Part shown: positions 45,168 through 54,761 of the stretch, in pieces
Layout of the letters: every line of letters starts with the position of its first letter
Position numbering within the stretch: position 1 is the stretch's first letter
From: Maribellus sediminis
Lineage (GTDB): Bacteria > Bacteroidota > Bacteroidia > Bacteroidales > Prolixibacteraceae
Direction: 5' to 3'
Assembly (NCBI RefSeq): GCF_011799805.1
Contig: NZ_WXUB01000002.1
Location: 1,261,650 to 1,325,649, forward strand
DNA length: 64,000 nt
Notes under the pieces: model-generated
What the model was told of the DNA's origin: nothing
The model's input: only the letters and a program-made list of their open reading frames with translations
Database searches by the model: none
Translations under genes and position numbers: made by a program

Positions 45168-45757
45168 TATTCAGAAAGAAACATATCGACAAACTAAACG
45201 ACGAGCAGTTAATGACAGCGCTCATAAACGGCGACAGGCTGGCTTTCTCTGAATTATACGAACGCTATAACCGACGGCTTTTCTACTTTTTTTACCGCAT
45301 GCTGGGCAGCGACGATGATGTTGCCAACGACTTTTTGCAGGATCTTTTTCTGAAAATCATTCAGAAGCCGGAATTGTACAAGCCCGGTCACAAGTTTTCG
45401 GGATGGATCTTCTCGGTGGCGCATAATATGTGCAAAAACGAATACCGTCGTCGCGAAGTGCGAAAGCATGTTCAATCCGAAGAAAATCCGGATCAATACG
45501 CTCAAGCCACGTATTACGAAACGGCTGATGAAAAGGAAAACCTGATTGCGGAAGTGTTTAATGAACTTGAACTGCTGGACGAAAGTCAGCGCTCGATACT
45601 CATCCTGAAATACAAGGAGAATTTTAGTTTAAAAGAGATCGCTGAAATTCTGGATCTTCCGGTAGGAACCATAAAATCGAGGTTGCATTATGCACGACTC
45701 GAATTGTCGAAAAGAATTGCAAACAAAGAATCGCTAAAGCAGGATAGCTATGAATAA
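45164..45757 (+). CDS. ECF-type RNA polymerase sigma factor
   Basis: 197 residues from a GTG start that overlaps the DUF3098 stop by 4 bases. Region 2 (about residues 20-90) shows DDDVANDFLQDLFLKIIQKPELYK, and region 4 (about 135-185) has LDESQRSILILKYKENFSLKEIAEILDLPVGTIKSRLHYAR. A later ATG (MTALING) would lose a few residues of region 2, so GTG is preferred. It is followed, with an 8-base overlap, by a small membrane protein that may be its anti-sigma factor. Confidence 0.92.
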   Translation: MIFRKKHIDKLNDEQLMTALINGDRLAFSELYERYNRRLFYFFYRMLGSDDDVANDFLQDLFLKIIQKPELYKPGHKFSGWIFSVAHNMCKNEYRRREVRKHVQSEENPDQYAQATYYETADEKENLIAEVFNELELLDESQRSILILKYKENFSLKEIAEILDLPVGTIKSRLHYARLELSKRIANKESLKQDSYE

Positions 45758-46118
45758 TCAAATATTTGGTGAAGAGGAATTAAAGCGGATGTTTACGCAC
45801 GATGCCCGCGGGATTGAGCCGAATGCAGCCGTTCGTGAGCGCCTTGAATACGCTTACCTGTTAAAGAGCCGCAACTATAAAACTACGCAGAATTCGTTCC
45901 TGGGAGTTTTTACCTGGTTGTTCTCATGGTCGCACCTTCCGGCCAAGGTGGCTGTTGTTAGCCTGTTTTTGATGATCTCGGTGATCAACTTTCAACCTAA
46001 AAATCAGCAGTTGATTATGCCCGGTAGTGACACTACATTAAACAATGTCCCGCTACGGATTGACACTTCGGGAATGTTTCCACTCTTCGCAGACAGCTGC
46101 TTGAATGTAAAATCCTGA
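45750..46118 (+). CDS. Small membrane protein, putative anti-sigma factor
   Basis: 122 residues. A cytoplasmic N-terminal part (GEEELKRMFTHDARGIEPNAAVRERLEYAYLL) precedes a hydrophobic segment at about residues 62-78 and a short outer tail. It overlaps the ECF sigma gene by 8 bases. Size, topology and position match anti-sigma-like proteins, but no known anti-sigma motif is visible, so the role is inferred from context. Confidence 0.65.
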   Translation: MNNQIFGEEELKRMFTHDARGIEPNAAVRERLEYAYLLKSRNYKTTQNSFLGVFTWLFSWSHLPAKVAVVSLFLMISVINFQPKNQQLIMPGSDTTLNNVPLRIDTSGMFPLFADSCLNVKS

Positions 46119-46138
46119 AAAAACTAACATTATAAAAT

Positions 46139-46173
46139 AAAGGATGTCATCTTTTGAAAAGATGACATCCTTT
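46139..46173. terminator. Perfect 17-bp hairpin after the ECF unit
   Basis: AAAGGATGTCATCTTTT at 46139-46155 pairs exactly with AAAAGATGACATCCTTT at 46157-46173 around a single base. The stem itself supplies T-runs on both strands, so it is probably a bidirectional terminator between convergent genes. Confidence 0.7.
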
Positions 46174-46254
46174 ACGCCTCTAATCAGCGACTATTTCTAA
46201 ATTTTATATACCTAAGCTGAGCAAGCCAATAAAAGATTGAGGAGAGACCGAGAA

Positions 46255-46298
46255 AAGATTGAAATGATTGAATCAATCCATTCAATCATTTCAATCTT
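46255..46298. repeat. Perfect 19-bp inverted repeat
   Basis: AAGATTGAAATGATTGAAT at 46255-46273 and ATTCAATCATTTCAATCTT at 46280-46298 form an exact stem with a 6-base loop. It lies 50 bases beyond the stop of the DUF2723 gene (minus strand) and may end its transcript; the role is uncertain because of the low GC content of the stem. Confidence 0.75.
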
Positions 46299-46348
46299 AA
46301 ACTTGCAAATTAATTAACTAGCCTATTTTTATTTTCTGATTTTCCTGA

Positions 46349-49321
46349 TTACCCGGCAAATTGCTCAAGTAGTTTCTTCAATTCTTCCGCCTTTTCCTCA
46401 TCCCCCATTTTTGCAGCAATCAACGCCAGGTTATTCAGGTAATACAACTGATTATTGATTTCACTTTTTACTCCTTGCTGAAGATCGGCTGGTATAGAAG
46501 AGAAATACCGCAGTGAGCGAATGATTTCATTTTCCAGGTAATCAAACTGTTGCCGTGCCTGTTCGTTCATTCCTGCATCCACCATAAGCTGAGTTTGTCG
46601 CAGACTGAAAACATCATAAGGAATTTTGTCCAACGGAAACATCTTTGCACTTTTTGCCAGCAGATCGGCAGCCTTTTGTTCTTCTCCCATTTTAAGCAGC
46701 GAAGCAGCCACTTCGTTAAACAAATTCCGTCCTCTGAAAAGGTTAACATTTAACACTGAATTCCAATCAACATGAACGGCTGGATCTGCCAGATTTCCGT
46801 ATTGATATTCGTTTAACAAACGCGAATACAACTTTTCAGGATCAAATTGCCCAAGAGATAAAATGTCACCACGACTGCTTTTTTTAGGTACTAATCGGTA
46901 AGCAAATCCCTCGCATTCGAGGTTACGGTCGAGATTGTATTTTTGAGCTTCGGCTTTCGAAACAAAACAAATTGGTCGTTCTAAAGCATTTGAAGAAATA
47001 ATGTCCCAAAGCACCAGTTCGTTTTTATACATGAAGTTCTTGTCTTTTAGCGAAACCTCTATTTTCCCTTCCGAGTCTTCCGCTTTTACGCTAAACGACA
47101 TTTCTTTTAGTGGGATGAAATTTACCTTTTCGCCGGAGTTTAGACGCACTTTTGCCTGGTCGCTGTCCATTTTCAGGAAGTTCAAAGCTTCCTGCCACGA
47201 GGTGTCGCGATTTAGCCGATCGAGTACCGGTACGAAGTCGAGTTCACCCCGGTCGTATTTTTGCTGAGGGAGTGTCATTTTCAATCCAGCGTCGTTGTAT
47301 TTTTGCTTTCGAAGCCCGTCGATAAACCAGTTGGCCGCCAGAAACGGCGCAATAACGATCCGAACGTCGGTGCGAAAGTTCTCCACCTCCTGGCAATATA
47401 ACAAGGGATAAGTATCGTTGTCGCCACTTGATATGAGTATGGCATTTGGCGGGCACGACTCCAGTATGTTCATCGCCAGATCGCGGGCTGCTGTTCTTCC
47501 CGAACGGTCATGATCATCGAAATTCTGCCAGAGCATTAATACCGGTGCGGCCAGCAACAATACAATCAGCAGCGGCAGAATCAAAATTTTTGCTTTTGGC
47601 AGTCGTTTCATACTTTCAGCCAGTGCCCAGAAACTCAGGCCTACCCAAATGGAAAAAGCCAAGAAGGCTACCACAAAAACATAGTCGCGTTCGCGCGGTG
47701 TTATCGGCACTTCGTTGATGTAAACCGTCAGACCCAGTCCGCCCATAATAAACAAGGCCAGAACCACAAAGAAGGAAGGACGGTGTTTCTTAAAATGAAA
47801 CCACGCTCCGATCAAACCGAGCAGAAAAGGAAGGAAAAAGTAGGTATTCCGGGCTTGATTTTTCGCCAGCCAGTCGGGCAGGTTATTCTGCGGTCCCAGT
47901 CGCGCCTCATCAATAAAACGAATGCCTGAAAGCCAGTTTCCATCCACCACATCGCCCCTTCCCTGCCGGTCGTTTTGCCGGCCAACAAAATTCCACATAA
48001 AGTAGCGGCCAAACATGAACGCAAACTGGTAGTTCACAAAAAACTTTACATTCTCGGCGAAAGTCGGTACCACGAGTGTTTCCCGTTCTCCGTTCGCCTG
48101 ACGAACCAAAACCCGTTTCCCTTTTATATTCACCCAGTTTTTGTAAGCATTTATGTGGTTGTTTTCACGGCTATACATGCGCGGAAACCAGGTGCATGTT
48201 TTATCATCGTATTCGTAAGTTGGCGCCAGATCGGTATCGCGATACTTGCCTTCAAGAAAATCTTTCGATAAGCGTTCTTCCGAACCGGTTATGGGCGAAT
48301 TGTAGTTTTGTCCGTAAAGCAGTGGCCGCTTGGGATACTGTTCCCGATTCAGGTAATTGATCAACGAATAGATATTATTTGGCCGGCCAAAATTAACCGG
48401 GGGATTGGCCGAAGAACGAATGATGTTAACGGCATAAACAGAAAACCCTATAAGTACCAGGGCAACTGAAAGCGTGGCTAATTCTGCCGTTCTTTTGTCC
48501 TGCTTTCTGAAATAACGAATCAGGAAAGTGATCAGCAGTATAAAAAACAAAACACCGGCCACTGCACCCGAGTGCAAAGGCAAACCAAATTGATTGACAA
48601 AAACAAAATCGAATCGTGCCAACGTCTGCATTACCAGCGGTGTAAGAACGTACAGAACAATGAGAAGAACCAACACTCCAATTCCAAAAAACAGAAACAA
48701 ACGGAACAGTGAAAAGGCTTTCTTTTTAAACCCGATGATCATTACCACCGATGGTAACACCAGCAGGTTTAACAGGTGAACCCCAATACCCAGCCCGGTA
48801 ATCAGTGCCAGAAAAAGGATCCATTTTTCGTTACCCGGATTCCCATATTCTTCTTCCCATTTTAGCACGGCCCAAAACGACAGAATCATAAAAAACATTG
48901 AAAGTGCGTAAACTTCGCCTTCAACCGCCGAAAACCAGAACGAATCGCTGACTGCAAAAGTTAAAGCACCAAGCACTGCACTACCGTTAATAACTAAGAC
49001 ATTATCGCTGAGCTTTTTCACCAGTTTAACGATTACATGGTATAAAAGGAAAATTGTAAGTGCGCTAAACAAACCGGAAGAGAAATTTATGGTCCAGGCA
49101 ATTTTTTCGGGATTCCCAAACGATAAGAAAGTAAACAACCTCCCAATCAACATAAATAATGGTGCTCCCGCCGGATGATTCACTTCCAGTTTATTTGCTG
49201 AAAGTATGAATTCGCTGCAATCCCAGAAACTGGTGGTAGGTTCGAGGGTGAGCGTATAAAGCAGCAGTGAAAGGAGAAAAATTCCTATGCCTGAATAGCG
49301 GATTAGCCTATGTTGTTTCAT
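46349..49321 (-). CDS. DUF2723 membrane protein, GT117-like
   Basis: 990 residues. The N-terminal half holds about 12 hydrophobic segments and the DUF2723 signature EPTTSFWDCSEFILSANKLEVNHPAGAPLF-type sequence (about residues 27-56; DCSE and NHPPGAP core). A soluble extracytoplasmic domain follows, with SGDNDTYPLLYCQEVE near residue 640. The C-terminus has TPR-like helices (about 870-985). It belongs to the O-mannosyltransferase/GT-C-like superfamily and probably glycosylates surface proteins or lipids. In Bacteroidota it is often linked to protein O-glycosylation or gliding-type surface traits. It stands alone. Confidence 0.88.
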   Translation of the reverse strand: MKQHRLIRYSGIGIFLLSLLLYTLTLEPTTSFWDCSEFILSANKLEVNHPAGAPLFMLIGRLFTFLSFGNPEKIAWTINFSSGLFSALTIFLLYHVIVKLVKKLSDNVLVINGSAVLGALTFAVSDSFWFSAVEGEVYALSMFFMILSFWAVLKWEEEYGNPGNEKWILFLALITGLGIGVHLLNLLVLPSVVMIIGFKKKAFSLFRLFLFFGIGVLVLLIVLYVLTPLVMQTLARFDFVFVNQFGLPLHSGAVAGVLFFILLITFLIRYFRKQDKRTAELATLSVALVLIGFSVYAVNIIRSSANPPVNFGRPNNIYSLINYLNREQYPKRPLLYGQNYNSPITGSEERLSKDFLEGKYRDTDLAPTYEYDDKTCTWFPRMYSRENNHINAYKNWVNIKGKRVLVRQANGERETLVVPTFAENVKFFVNYQFAFMFGRYFMWNFVGRQNDRQGRGDVVDGNWLSGIRFIDEARLGPQNNLPDWLAKNQARNTYFFLPFLLGLIGAWFHFKKHRPSFFVVLALFIMGGLGLTVYINEVPITPRERDYVFVVAFLAFSIWVGLSFWALAESMKRLPKAKILILPLLIVLLLAAPVLMLWQNFDDHDRSGRTAARDLAMNILESCPPNAILISSGDNDTYPLLYCQEVENFRTDVRIVIAPFLAANWFIDGLRKQKYNDAGLKMTLPQQKYDRGELDFVPVLDRLNRDTSWQEALNFLKMDSDQAKVRLNSGEKVNFIPLKEMSFSVKAEDSEGKIEVSLKDKNFMYKNELVLWDIISSNALERPICFVSKAEAQKYNLDRNLECEGFAYRLVPKKSSRGDILSLGQFDPEKLYSRLLNEYQYGNLADPAVHVDWNSVLNVNLFRGRNLFNEVAASLLKMGEEQKAADLLAKSAKMFPLDKIPYDVFSLRQTQLMVDAGMNEQARQQFDYLENEIIRSLRYFSSIPADLQQGVKSEINNQLYYLNNLALIAAKMGDEEKAEELKKLLEQFAG

Positions 49322-49462
49322 GAATTAATTGTTTGAGGTTGTATACACCCGAAATCAGAAAGGTTCAAATCAAATTTAACTGTTGCAACTTTTTTGCTCA
49401 ATGGCGGACAATTTCATCCTTAATTTTCTATCTTGCTTCTGTAAACTAAATAATATACTACT

Positions 49463-49612
49463 ATGATTTTAGGCGTATCAGGATGGCTCAGCGAAAAATT
49501 AGGCTGGGATGTCAAAGTAATTCGAATTGCATTTGTAGTATCCGTTCTATTTTTTGGAGCCGGAATCGGTCTGTACCTTATTCTCTGGATCGTGAAAATG
49601 TTTTCGAAATAG
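49463..49612 (+). CDS. Minimal PspC-domain protein
   Basis: 49 residues: MILGVSGWLSEKLGWDVKVI then a hydrophobic segment IAFVVSVLFFGAGIGLYLIL. This is the core PspC domain (GVxxxLAxxxGxDxxxxRxxFVxxxxxxGxGxxxYxxxW) and nothing else. Family members are inner-membrane proteins; the longer ones act in phage-shock control, but a lone short copy here need not. It is separated by 140 bases from the DUF2723 gene and by 256 from phoH. Confidence 0.82.
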   Translation: MILGVSGWLSEKLGWDVKVIRIAFVVSVLFFGAGIGLYLILWIVKMFSK

Positions 49613-49868
49613 TAATCGCAGCATAAAAGCCGATTCTTGCGCCGTACAGTAATGCGGCGAGGGACAAGTACTATTTGCCGCCGTTGATTTTTAGAAAATT
49701 TTGTATCCTGCAAACTACAGAATTTGCGAAAAATCAATGATCTGAAAGTTATTAAAACCACCACACTGAAGTGCGGTGTAATACAATAAAAAGTAAACAT
49801 GTTTTACGTTACCTGAACTCATGTTATTTTAGTAAATTTGCACAACTTACATCATTTAAAATTAAGTA

Positions 49869-50882
49869 TTGGACAAACAAATTTTACTGGAAGGCATTGA
49901 CCCGCTGGAGTTTTACGGGATCAACAACGCAAAAATCGATCTGATAAAACGTCTCTTTCCAAAAATTAATATCGCTGCACGAGGCAACTCGCTTTATGTT
50001 CAGGGAGAACCTTCAGAAATAGCGGCTTTTGAAAAGAAATTCGCACTCATTCTCGATCATTACTACCAATACAATGTACTAACCGAAGAGATCATTATTG
50101 AGTTAATGAACGCCGGCGTTTCATCGATGGAAGAAAACGGCAGTAGTGAACCCGACATCATCGTTTTTGGCAACAGCGGTAAACCGGTAAGAGCGCGCAC
50201 TCCAAATCAGCGCAGATTACTGGATGAATCGGGCAAAAACGACCTGATATTCGCCATTGGTCCGGCCGGAACCGGTAAAACCTACACCGCAATTGCACTT
50301 GCTGTTCGGGCGCTAAAAAATAAGGAAATACGCAAGATCATACTCAGCCGGCCCGCTGTAGAAGCCGGTGAAAACCTGGGATTCCTTCCGGGCGACCTGA
50401 AAGAAAAAATCGATCCGTACCTGCAGCCACTGTACGATGCCCTGCAGGACATGATCCCGCCCAAAAAACTGGAGGAATTTCTGAAGGACGGCACCATACA
50501 AATTGCGCCACTGGCTTTTATGCGCGGACGCACACTAAGCAATGCCTATGTAATTCTCGACGAGGCACAGAACACTACTGTGAACCAATTAAAAATGTTC
50601 CTCACCCGAATGGGATTAAACGCCAAGTTTATCATTACCGGCGACATCACCCAGATCGACCTGCCCAGAAAAAGTCATTCGGGATTGATTGAAGCATTAA
50701 AAATATTGAAAGGCATTAAGGATATCTCAACCATATATTTTGATAAAAAAGACATTGTTCGTCACCGTTTGGTGCGCGACATAGTAGAAGCTTACGATAA
50801 GCACCAGGAGTGGAAAGAGCGGGCTAAAGAGAAGGCAGAGGAACAAACAAAGGCAAAAAAGGAGTCGGATCAGGAGGATTGA
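49869..50882 (+). CDS. phoH: PhoH family ATPase
   Basis: 337 residues starting at a TTG codon (49869); no upstream ATG fits. The Walker A motif is GPAGTGKTYTA (about residues 133-143), Walker B VILDEAQNTT (about 226-235), and an N-terminal KH-like region precedes them. Family members bind and unwind RNA; PhoH/PhoL is linked to RNA maturation with YbeY in other bacteria. The C-terminal charged tail (KERAKEKAEEQ) is lineage-specific. It is followed by purC after 100 bases with no obvious functional link. Confidence 0.93.
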   Translation: MDKQILLEGIDPLEFYGINNAKIDLIKRLFPKINIAARGNSLYVQGEPSEIAAFEKKFALILDHYYQYNVLTEEIIIELMNAGVSSMEENGSSEPDIIVFGNSGKPVRARTPNQRRLLDESGKNDLIFAIGPAGTGKTYTAIALAVRALKNKEIRKIILSRPAVEAGENLGFLPGDLKEKIDPYLQPLYDALQDMIPPKKLEEFLKDGTIQIAPLAFMRGRTLSNAYVILDEAQNTTVNQLKMFLTRMGLNAKFIITGDITQIDLPRKSHSGLIEALKILKGIKDISTIYFDKKDIVRHRLVRDIVEAYDKHQEWKERAKEKAEEQTKAKKESDQED

Positions 50883-50981
50883 TCATTGGCAAAAAAGAGG
50901 CAAATTTCTCTCAACAATTTAGCAGCTTAGCGGTTTAACTGTAGAAATTTTACACTAATACATCATAAAAAAAACAATACA

Positions 50982-51929
50982 ATGGGTAACGCATTAACAA
51001 AAACTGAATTCAACTTTCCGGGTCAAAAAAGCCATTATAAAGGGAAAGTTCGTGACGTTTACAACATCAACGACGAATTTTTGGTGATGGTGGTTTCCGA
51101 CCGCATTTCTGCTTTCGACGTAGTACTTCCTAAAGGAATTCCATACAAAGGACAGGTTCTTAATCAGATTGCAGAGAAATTCCTCGACGCTACAGCCGAT
51201 ATCGTTCCCAACTGGAAAATCGCAACTCCCGATCCTAACGTAACTGTTGGTCATTTTTGTGAAACTTTCCCGGTTGAAATGATTGTTCGCGGTTACTTAA
51301 CCGGAAGCTCGTGGAGATTGTATAAAAACGGTGGCCGCGATATTTGTGGCGTTCCGCTTCCTGAAGGTTTAAAAGAACACCAGGCGTTTCCGGAACCATT
51401 GTTAACGCCAACCACAAAAGCCGAACAAGGCATGCACGACGAAAACATTTCTCGTGATGAAATCATAAAACAAGGTTTGGTTTCAGAAGAAGATTACCTG
51501 GAACTGGAACGTATTTCACTGGCGCTATTTAAACGCGGCAGCGAAATTGCAAAAGAGATGGGATTGATCCTGGTAGATACCAAATACGAATTTGGTAAAA
51601 AAGACGGTCAGATTTACCTGATCGACGAGATCCACACACCTGATTCATCGCGTTACTTTTATGCCGACGGTTACCAGGAACGTTTCGACAAAGGTGAAAA
51701 CCAGAAGCAACTCTCGAAAGAGTTTGTTCGCGAATGGTTGATGGAAAACAATTTCCAGGGTCGCGAAGGCGATGTACTTCCTGAAATCCCGGATGAATTC
51801 GTTAATCTGGTATCGGACAGATACATTGAACTTTACGAAAACATTACCGGAGAAAAATTTGTAAAATCAGATACTTCAAAAATTGAGGCACGTATTGAAA
51901 CTGCTGTTAACGATTTTCTGAAGAAATAA
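50982..51929 (+). CDS. purC: Phosphoribosylaminoimidazole-succinocarboxamide synthase
   Basis: 315 residues of SAICAR synthetase. [29 protein letters not shown] covers the ATP-binding N-terminus (about residues 18-45, key residues GKVRDVY and SDRISAFD), and [35 protein letters not shown] sequence (about 195-225) is the catalytic region. It joins aspartate to CAIR in purine synthesis. Its length is that of the longer bacterial/eukaryotic type. It is monocistronic: a strong terminator follows 23 bases after its stop. Confidence 0.97.
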   Translation: MGNALTKTEFNFPGQKSHYKGKVRDVYNINDEFLVMVVSDRISAFDVVLPKGIPYKGQVLNQIAEKFLDATADIVPNWKIATPDPNVTVGHFCETFPVEMIVRGYLTGSSWRLYKNGGRDICGVPLPEGLKEHQAFPEPLLTPTTKAEQGMHDENISRDEIIKQGLVSEEDYLELERISLALFKRGSEIAKEMGLILVDTKYEFGKKDGQIYLIDEIHTPDSSRYFYADGYQERFDKGENQKQLSKEFVREWLMENNFQGREGDVLPEIPDEFVNLVSDRYIELYENITGEKFVKSDTSKIEARIETAVNDFLKK

Positions 51930-51952
51930 GATTCTTATCTAATTAAAATATT

Positions 51953-51986
51953 AAGCACCTGTTAGTTTTTAGCAGGTGCTTTTTCT
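51953..51986 (+). terminator. Intrinsic terminator of purC
   Basis: AAGCACCTG (51953-51961) and CAGGTGCTT (51973-51981) form a 9-bp stem with an 11-base loop, followed by TTTTC. Confidence 0.9.
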
Positions 51987-52051
51987 TTGTTTAACAAAAT
52001 TATTAAATTGCGGTTGAGACCAGATCAAAAACCAAAACATTCAACCGCAAT

Positions 52052-53530
52052 ATGTACTTTAAATCACTATTGTTACTCCTCCTTAGCTTTTCACTCTACT
52101 TTTCAGCGCACGCTCAGAAAGAATACATCAACCGCGAAGTTGCCCAGAAAAATTACGAGGGTTATATGCTAATGCAGGATTCGAACTACACGGCTGCATT
52201 AAAGCTACTTGATGAGGCACTGACTGAGGATCCCGAAGCATTTTTTATATACCAGAACCGGGCAATCTGCAAACTCAACCTGAAAGATACACTCGGTGCT
52301 ATTGCCGATTTTAAAAAGAATATAGAGCTGGAACCACAAAATGCAGAAACGAAATACGCGCTCGGTAATATTTACAAAAATCAGCTCGACTCGTTAAACG
52401 CAAGTTACTACTTCAGGCAGGCAATTGACCAGGCCGACGCCGAATTCAGCCAGGTAAAATTACTTTACATGAATAACTTTGTCGGGCATGTTTATCGCTT
52501 AGAACAGGAATGGGATTCGGCACTTGAATATTACAATCGGGTAAAAAACTATACTCCCGAAGATGCATCAGTATTTATCAATTCTGCGGTTTGCTATTTT
52601 CAGTTGGATAGCCTCGATCGCTTTTGTGCCGATTTGGAACGTGCGTTCGTACTGGGCGGAAACGTGAACTGTATTGCCCTAAAAGCTTATTGTCACGGAT
52701 GCAATCATCTGCTGGATGAACGTGGTGGAACTACCGATACGCTTTCGATGATGCTCGACACCCGTCTTCGCGGCATAATTCCCGACACGGTGTTCTTTCA
52801 GGCCCGAAATGAAGCGTTTTCCAGTTTTACAAACTTACCTCCGTCGAAAAAAGTAACCGTCTATTACAACAAATACTGGCAAATGTGTTTACCCAAAGAG
52901 GCGGTGTATTATCGCGAATCTTTCTGGTCACCACATCTTAATTACTTTGGCGGAAACTTTACCGATTACTACGCCAACGGGACCATTTACGCCACTGGTC
53001 GGATAGAAAGTATTCTTATAAACGGTGCTTATAAAAGCTATTATCGGAACGGCCAGATAAAAGTAAGCGGTCAGTTTGCCAAAGGACTTCCCGTAGGGAA
53101 GTGGAACTGGTACCTCGATGACGGTCGTCCCGATTTTGAAGTGGAATTTACGATGGGCGATTATGTCATTCATTTGCTAAACACTGAAAACCTGGACTAC
53201 CAGGTAAATTCAGGCACCGGAGAATTTAAGCTTACCCTCGCAAACTGGGACGGATTTACTTTTGTGCTGAAAGGAGAATATGAAGATGGCAAACGAACAG
53301 GCAACTGGCAGTTTTTGCAGAACGGTGAAAAAGTCATTTCAGAACAGTATCGAAAAGGCGAATTCAAACGAGGATACATTGTTAGCCCACTTGGTCAGGT
53401 TAGCATAAACTCAACTTACCTCGACGCTACTTTTCTCGCACCACCTTATTTAAAGCAAATTCGAAACCTGTATTTTTCGTCGGAAGAGGCTGTGAAGTAT
53501 TATCCCTTTGTCCGCACATCATTATTTTAG
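52052..53530 (+). CDS. TPR and MORN-repeat secreted protein
   Basis: 492 residues with a signal peptide (hydrophobic residues 4-20, cleavage near AHAQ). Residues about 30-190 form tetratricopeptide repeats (for example ALKLLDEALTEDPEAFFIYQNRA). The second half (about 295-450) contains MORN-like repeats such as YYRNGQIKVSGQFAKGLPVG and GKWNWY. Such TPR/MORN proteins usually act as periplasmic or surface scaffolds; no enzymatic motif is seen. It starts 65 bases after the purC terminator. Confidence 0.8.
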   Translation: MYFKSLLLLLLSFSLYFSAHAQKEYINREVAQKNYEGYMLMQDSNYTAALKLLDEALTEDPEAFFIYQNRAICKLNLKDTLGAIADFKKNIELEPQNAETKYALGNIYKNQLDSLNASYYFRQAIDQADAEFSQVKLLYMNNFVGHVYRLEQEWDSALEYYNRVKNYTPEDASVFINSAVCYFQLDSLDRFCADLERAFVLGGNVNCIALKAYCHGCNHLLDERGGTTDTLSMMLDTRLRGIIPDTVFFQARNEAFSSFTNLPPSKKVTVYYNKYWQMCLPKEAVYYRESFWSPHLNYFGGNFTDYYANGTIYATGRIESILINGAYKSYYRNGQIKVSGQFAKGLPVGKWNWYLDDGRPDFEVEFTMGDYVIHLLNTENLDYQVNSGTGEFKLTLANWDGFTFVLKGEYEDGKRTGNWQFLQNGEKVISEQYRKGEFKRGYIVSPLGQVSINSTYLDATFLAPPYLKQIRNLYFSSEEAVKYYPFVRTSLF

Positions 53531-53610
53531 CTTGAATAGCCGACACAAATCCTGAAGGAAAATATTGAGTCTGAGTATTTTTTTATTTCTTCGTAAAAAT
53601 TTCAGTTATC

Positions 53611-54126
53611 ATGAATACAAAAATCTTTTTTGCCGGTCTGTTGCTTTTATTCATTTCGGTAAGCACATTTGCACAAGACGAATTTACTCTGGCAACCGAA
53701 GGCCAGGCCGCACCCGATTTCACCTTTGAAACCGCCCCGGGTAAAACCATGAAACTTTCGGATTTAAAAGGGAAAGTGGTGTGGATTAACTTTTTTGCCA
53801 CCTGGTGCCCACCCTGCCGTAAAGAACTTCCGCACCTGCAAGAAGAGGTTTACGACAAATATGCCGATAACGAAGATTTTGTACTGATTATTCTGGGGCG
53901 CGAGCACAGCTGGGAAGAAGTAAACAAATTTAAAAGCGAGCAGGGATTTACCATGCCTTTCTATCCCGATCCAAAACGTGAAGTGTTTGCCATTTATGCG
54001 AAACAAAATATACCACGAAATTTCATAATCGATAAGGAGGGTAAAATTGCAATTTCGTCGATTGGTTTTAACGAAAGTGACTTCGAAAAGATAAAAACCA
54101 AAGTGGCAGAGCTTATTGCAGAATAA
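53611..54126 (+). CDS. TlpA-like thiol:disulfide oxidoreductase
   Basis: 171 residues with a signal peptide (residues 1-21, ending FAQ). The thioredoxin fold has the active-site motif WCPPC (Cys66 and Cys69), preceded by GKVVWINFFA and followed by a cis-Pro region NIPRNFIID (about 134-142). It acts in the periplasm, probably as a reductant or in cytochrome or disulfide maturation like ResA/TlpA. No partner such as CcdA is adjacent. Confidence 0.93.
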   Translation: MNTKIFFAGLLLLFISVSTFAQDEFTLATEGQAAPDFTFETAPGKTMKLSDLKGKVVWINFFATWCPPCRKELPHLQEEVYDKYADNEDFVLIILGREHSWEEVNKFKSEQGFTMPFYPDPKREVFAIYAKQNIPRNFIIDKEGKIAISSIGFNESDFEKIKTKVAELIAE

Positions 54127-54761
54127 TACACCGTTCAGCTTTTATTGCTTGTACACGATCAACCAACTCCAGCTCAACCGTTTTAATGAATGATTCCTGT
54201 GATGGATTGTTCAAAATCTTATTCGGATGATGAATAACAAATTACAGACATTTTCAAATAGCAAGTTATTACTGGTTGCATTTTAAGCTTATTCTTTTCT
54301 TTTTGTTTTTAGGTGGAACAAGCGTTTTCAGGAAGCCGATGAATTTCAGGATTAACTTGAAAAAAATGAAGAAGCACTGGTATTAAGCCTCAGCCGAAAC
54401 CTGAATTATATAGATAGTATTCCAAATCTAGCTGTATACAAAAAGGTCACAACCTGTTTAGAAGCCGCACTTCGGGTTTATACCGAATTAAATAATTCTC
54501 ATTTCTCCCTCATACACCTAACACGATTAATATTGTAAATTAATTGATTTTACTTTTTTCAAAACGGCAATTGGCATACAGGAAAACAAATGTCAAAACC
54601 ACTGAATTACAGCAATAACAAAGAACAGCAAACAACTACATTTTGTTATCCAAATGTAAAAACATCCCTATTTTTATTGACCAAATGTTAATTATAACCA
54701 AAATATTATGTATATTGTAAGTGACAAACTCAATCAATTAATCTCAATTCAACAATTAAAA
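54127..54761. other. Long intergenic region between TlpA-like and subtilase genes
   Basis: 635 AT-rich bases. They contain a decayed reading frame at 54311-54538 (see its entry). No terminator, promoter or RNA gene could be assigned with confidence. The length is unusual for this gene-dense window. Confidence 0.5.
54311..54538 (+). pseudogene. Possible decayed reading frame
   Basis: In one frame it reads RWNKRFQEADEFQD, a stop at 54353-54355, then an unbroken 60-codon stretch LEKNEEALVLSLSRNLNYID and onward through VYKKVTTCLEAALRVYTELN to a stop at 54536-54538. The composition looks like a real helical protein, but there is no start and one internal stop. I do not recognise the family. Confidence 0.35.
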
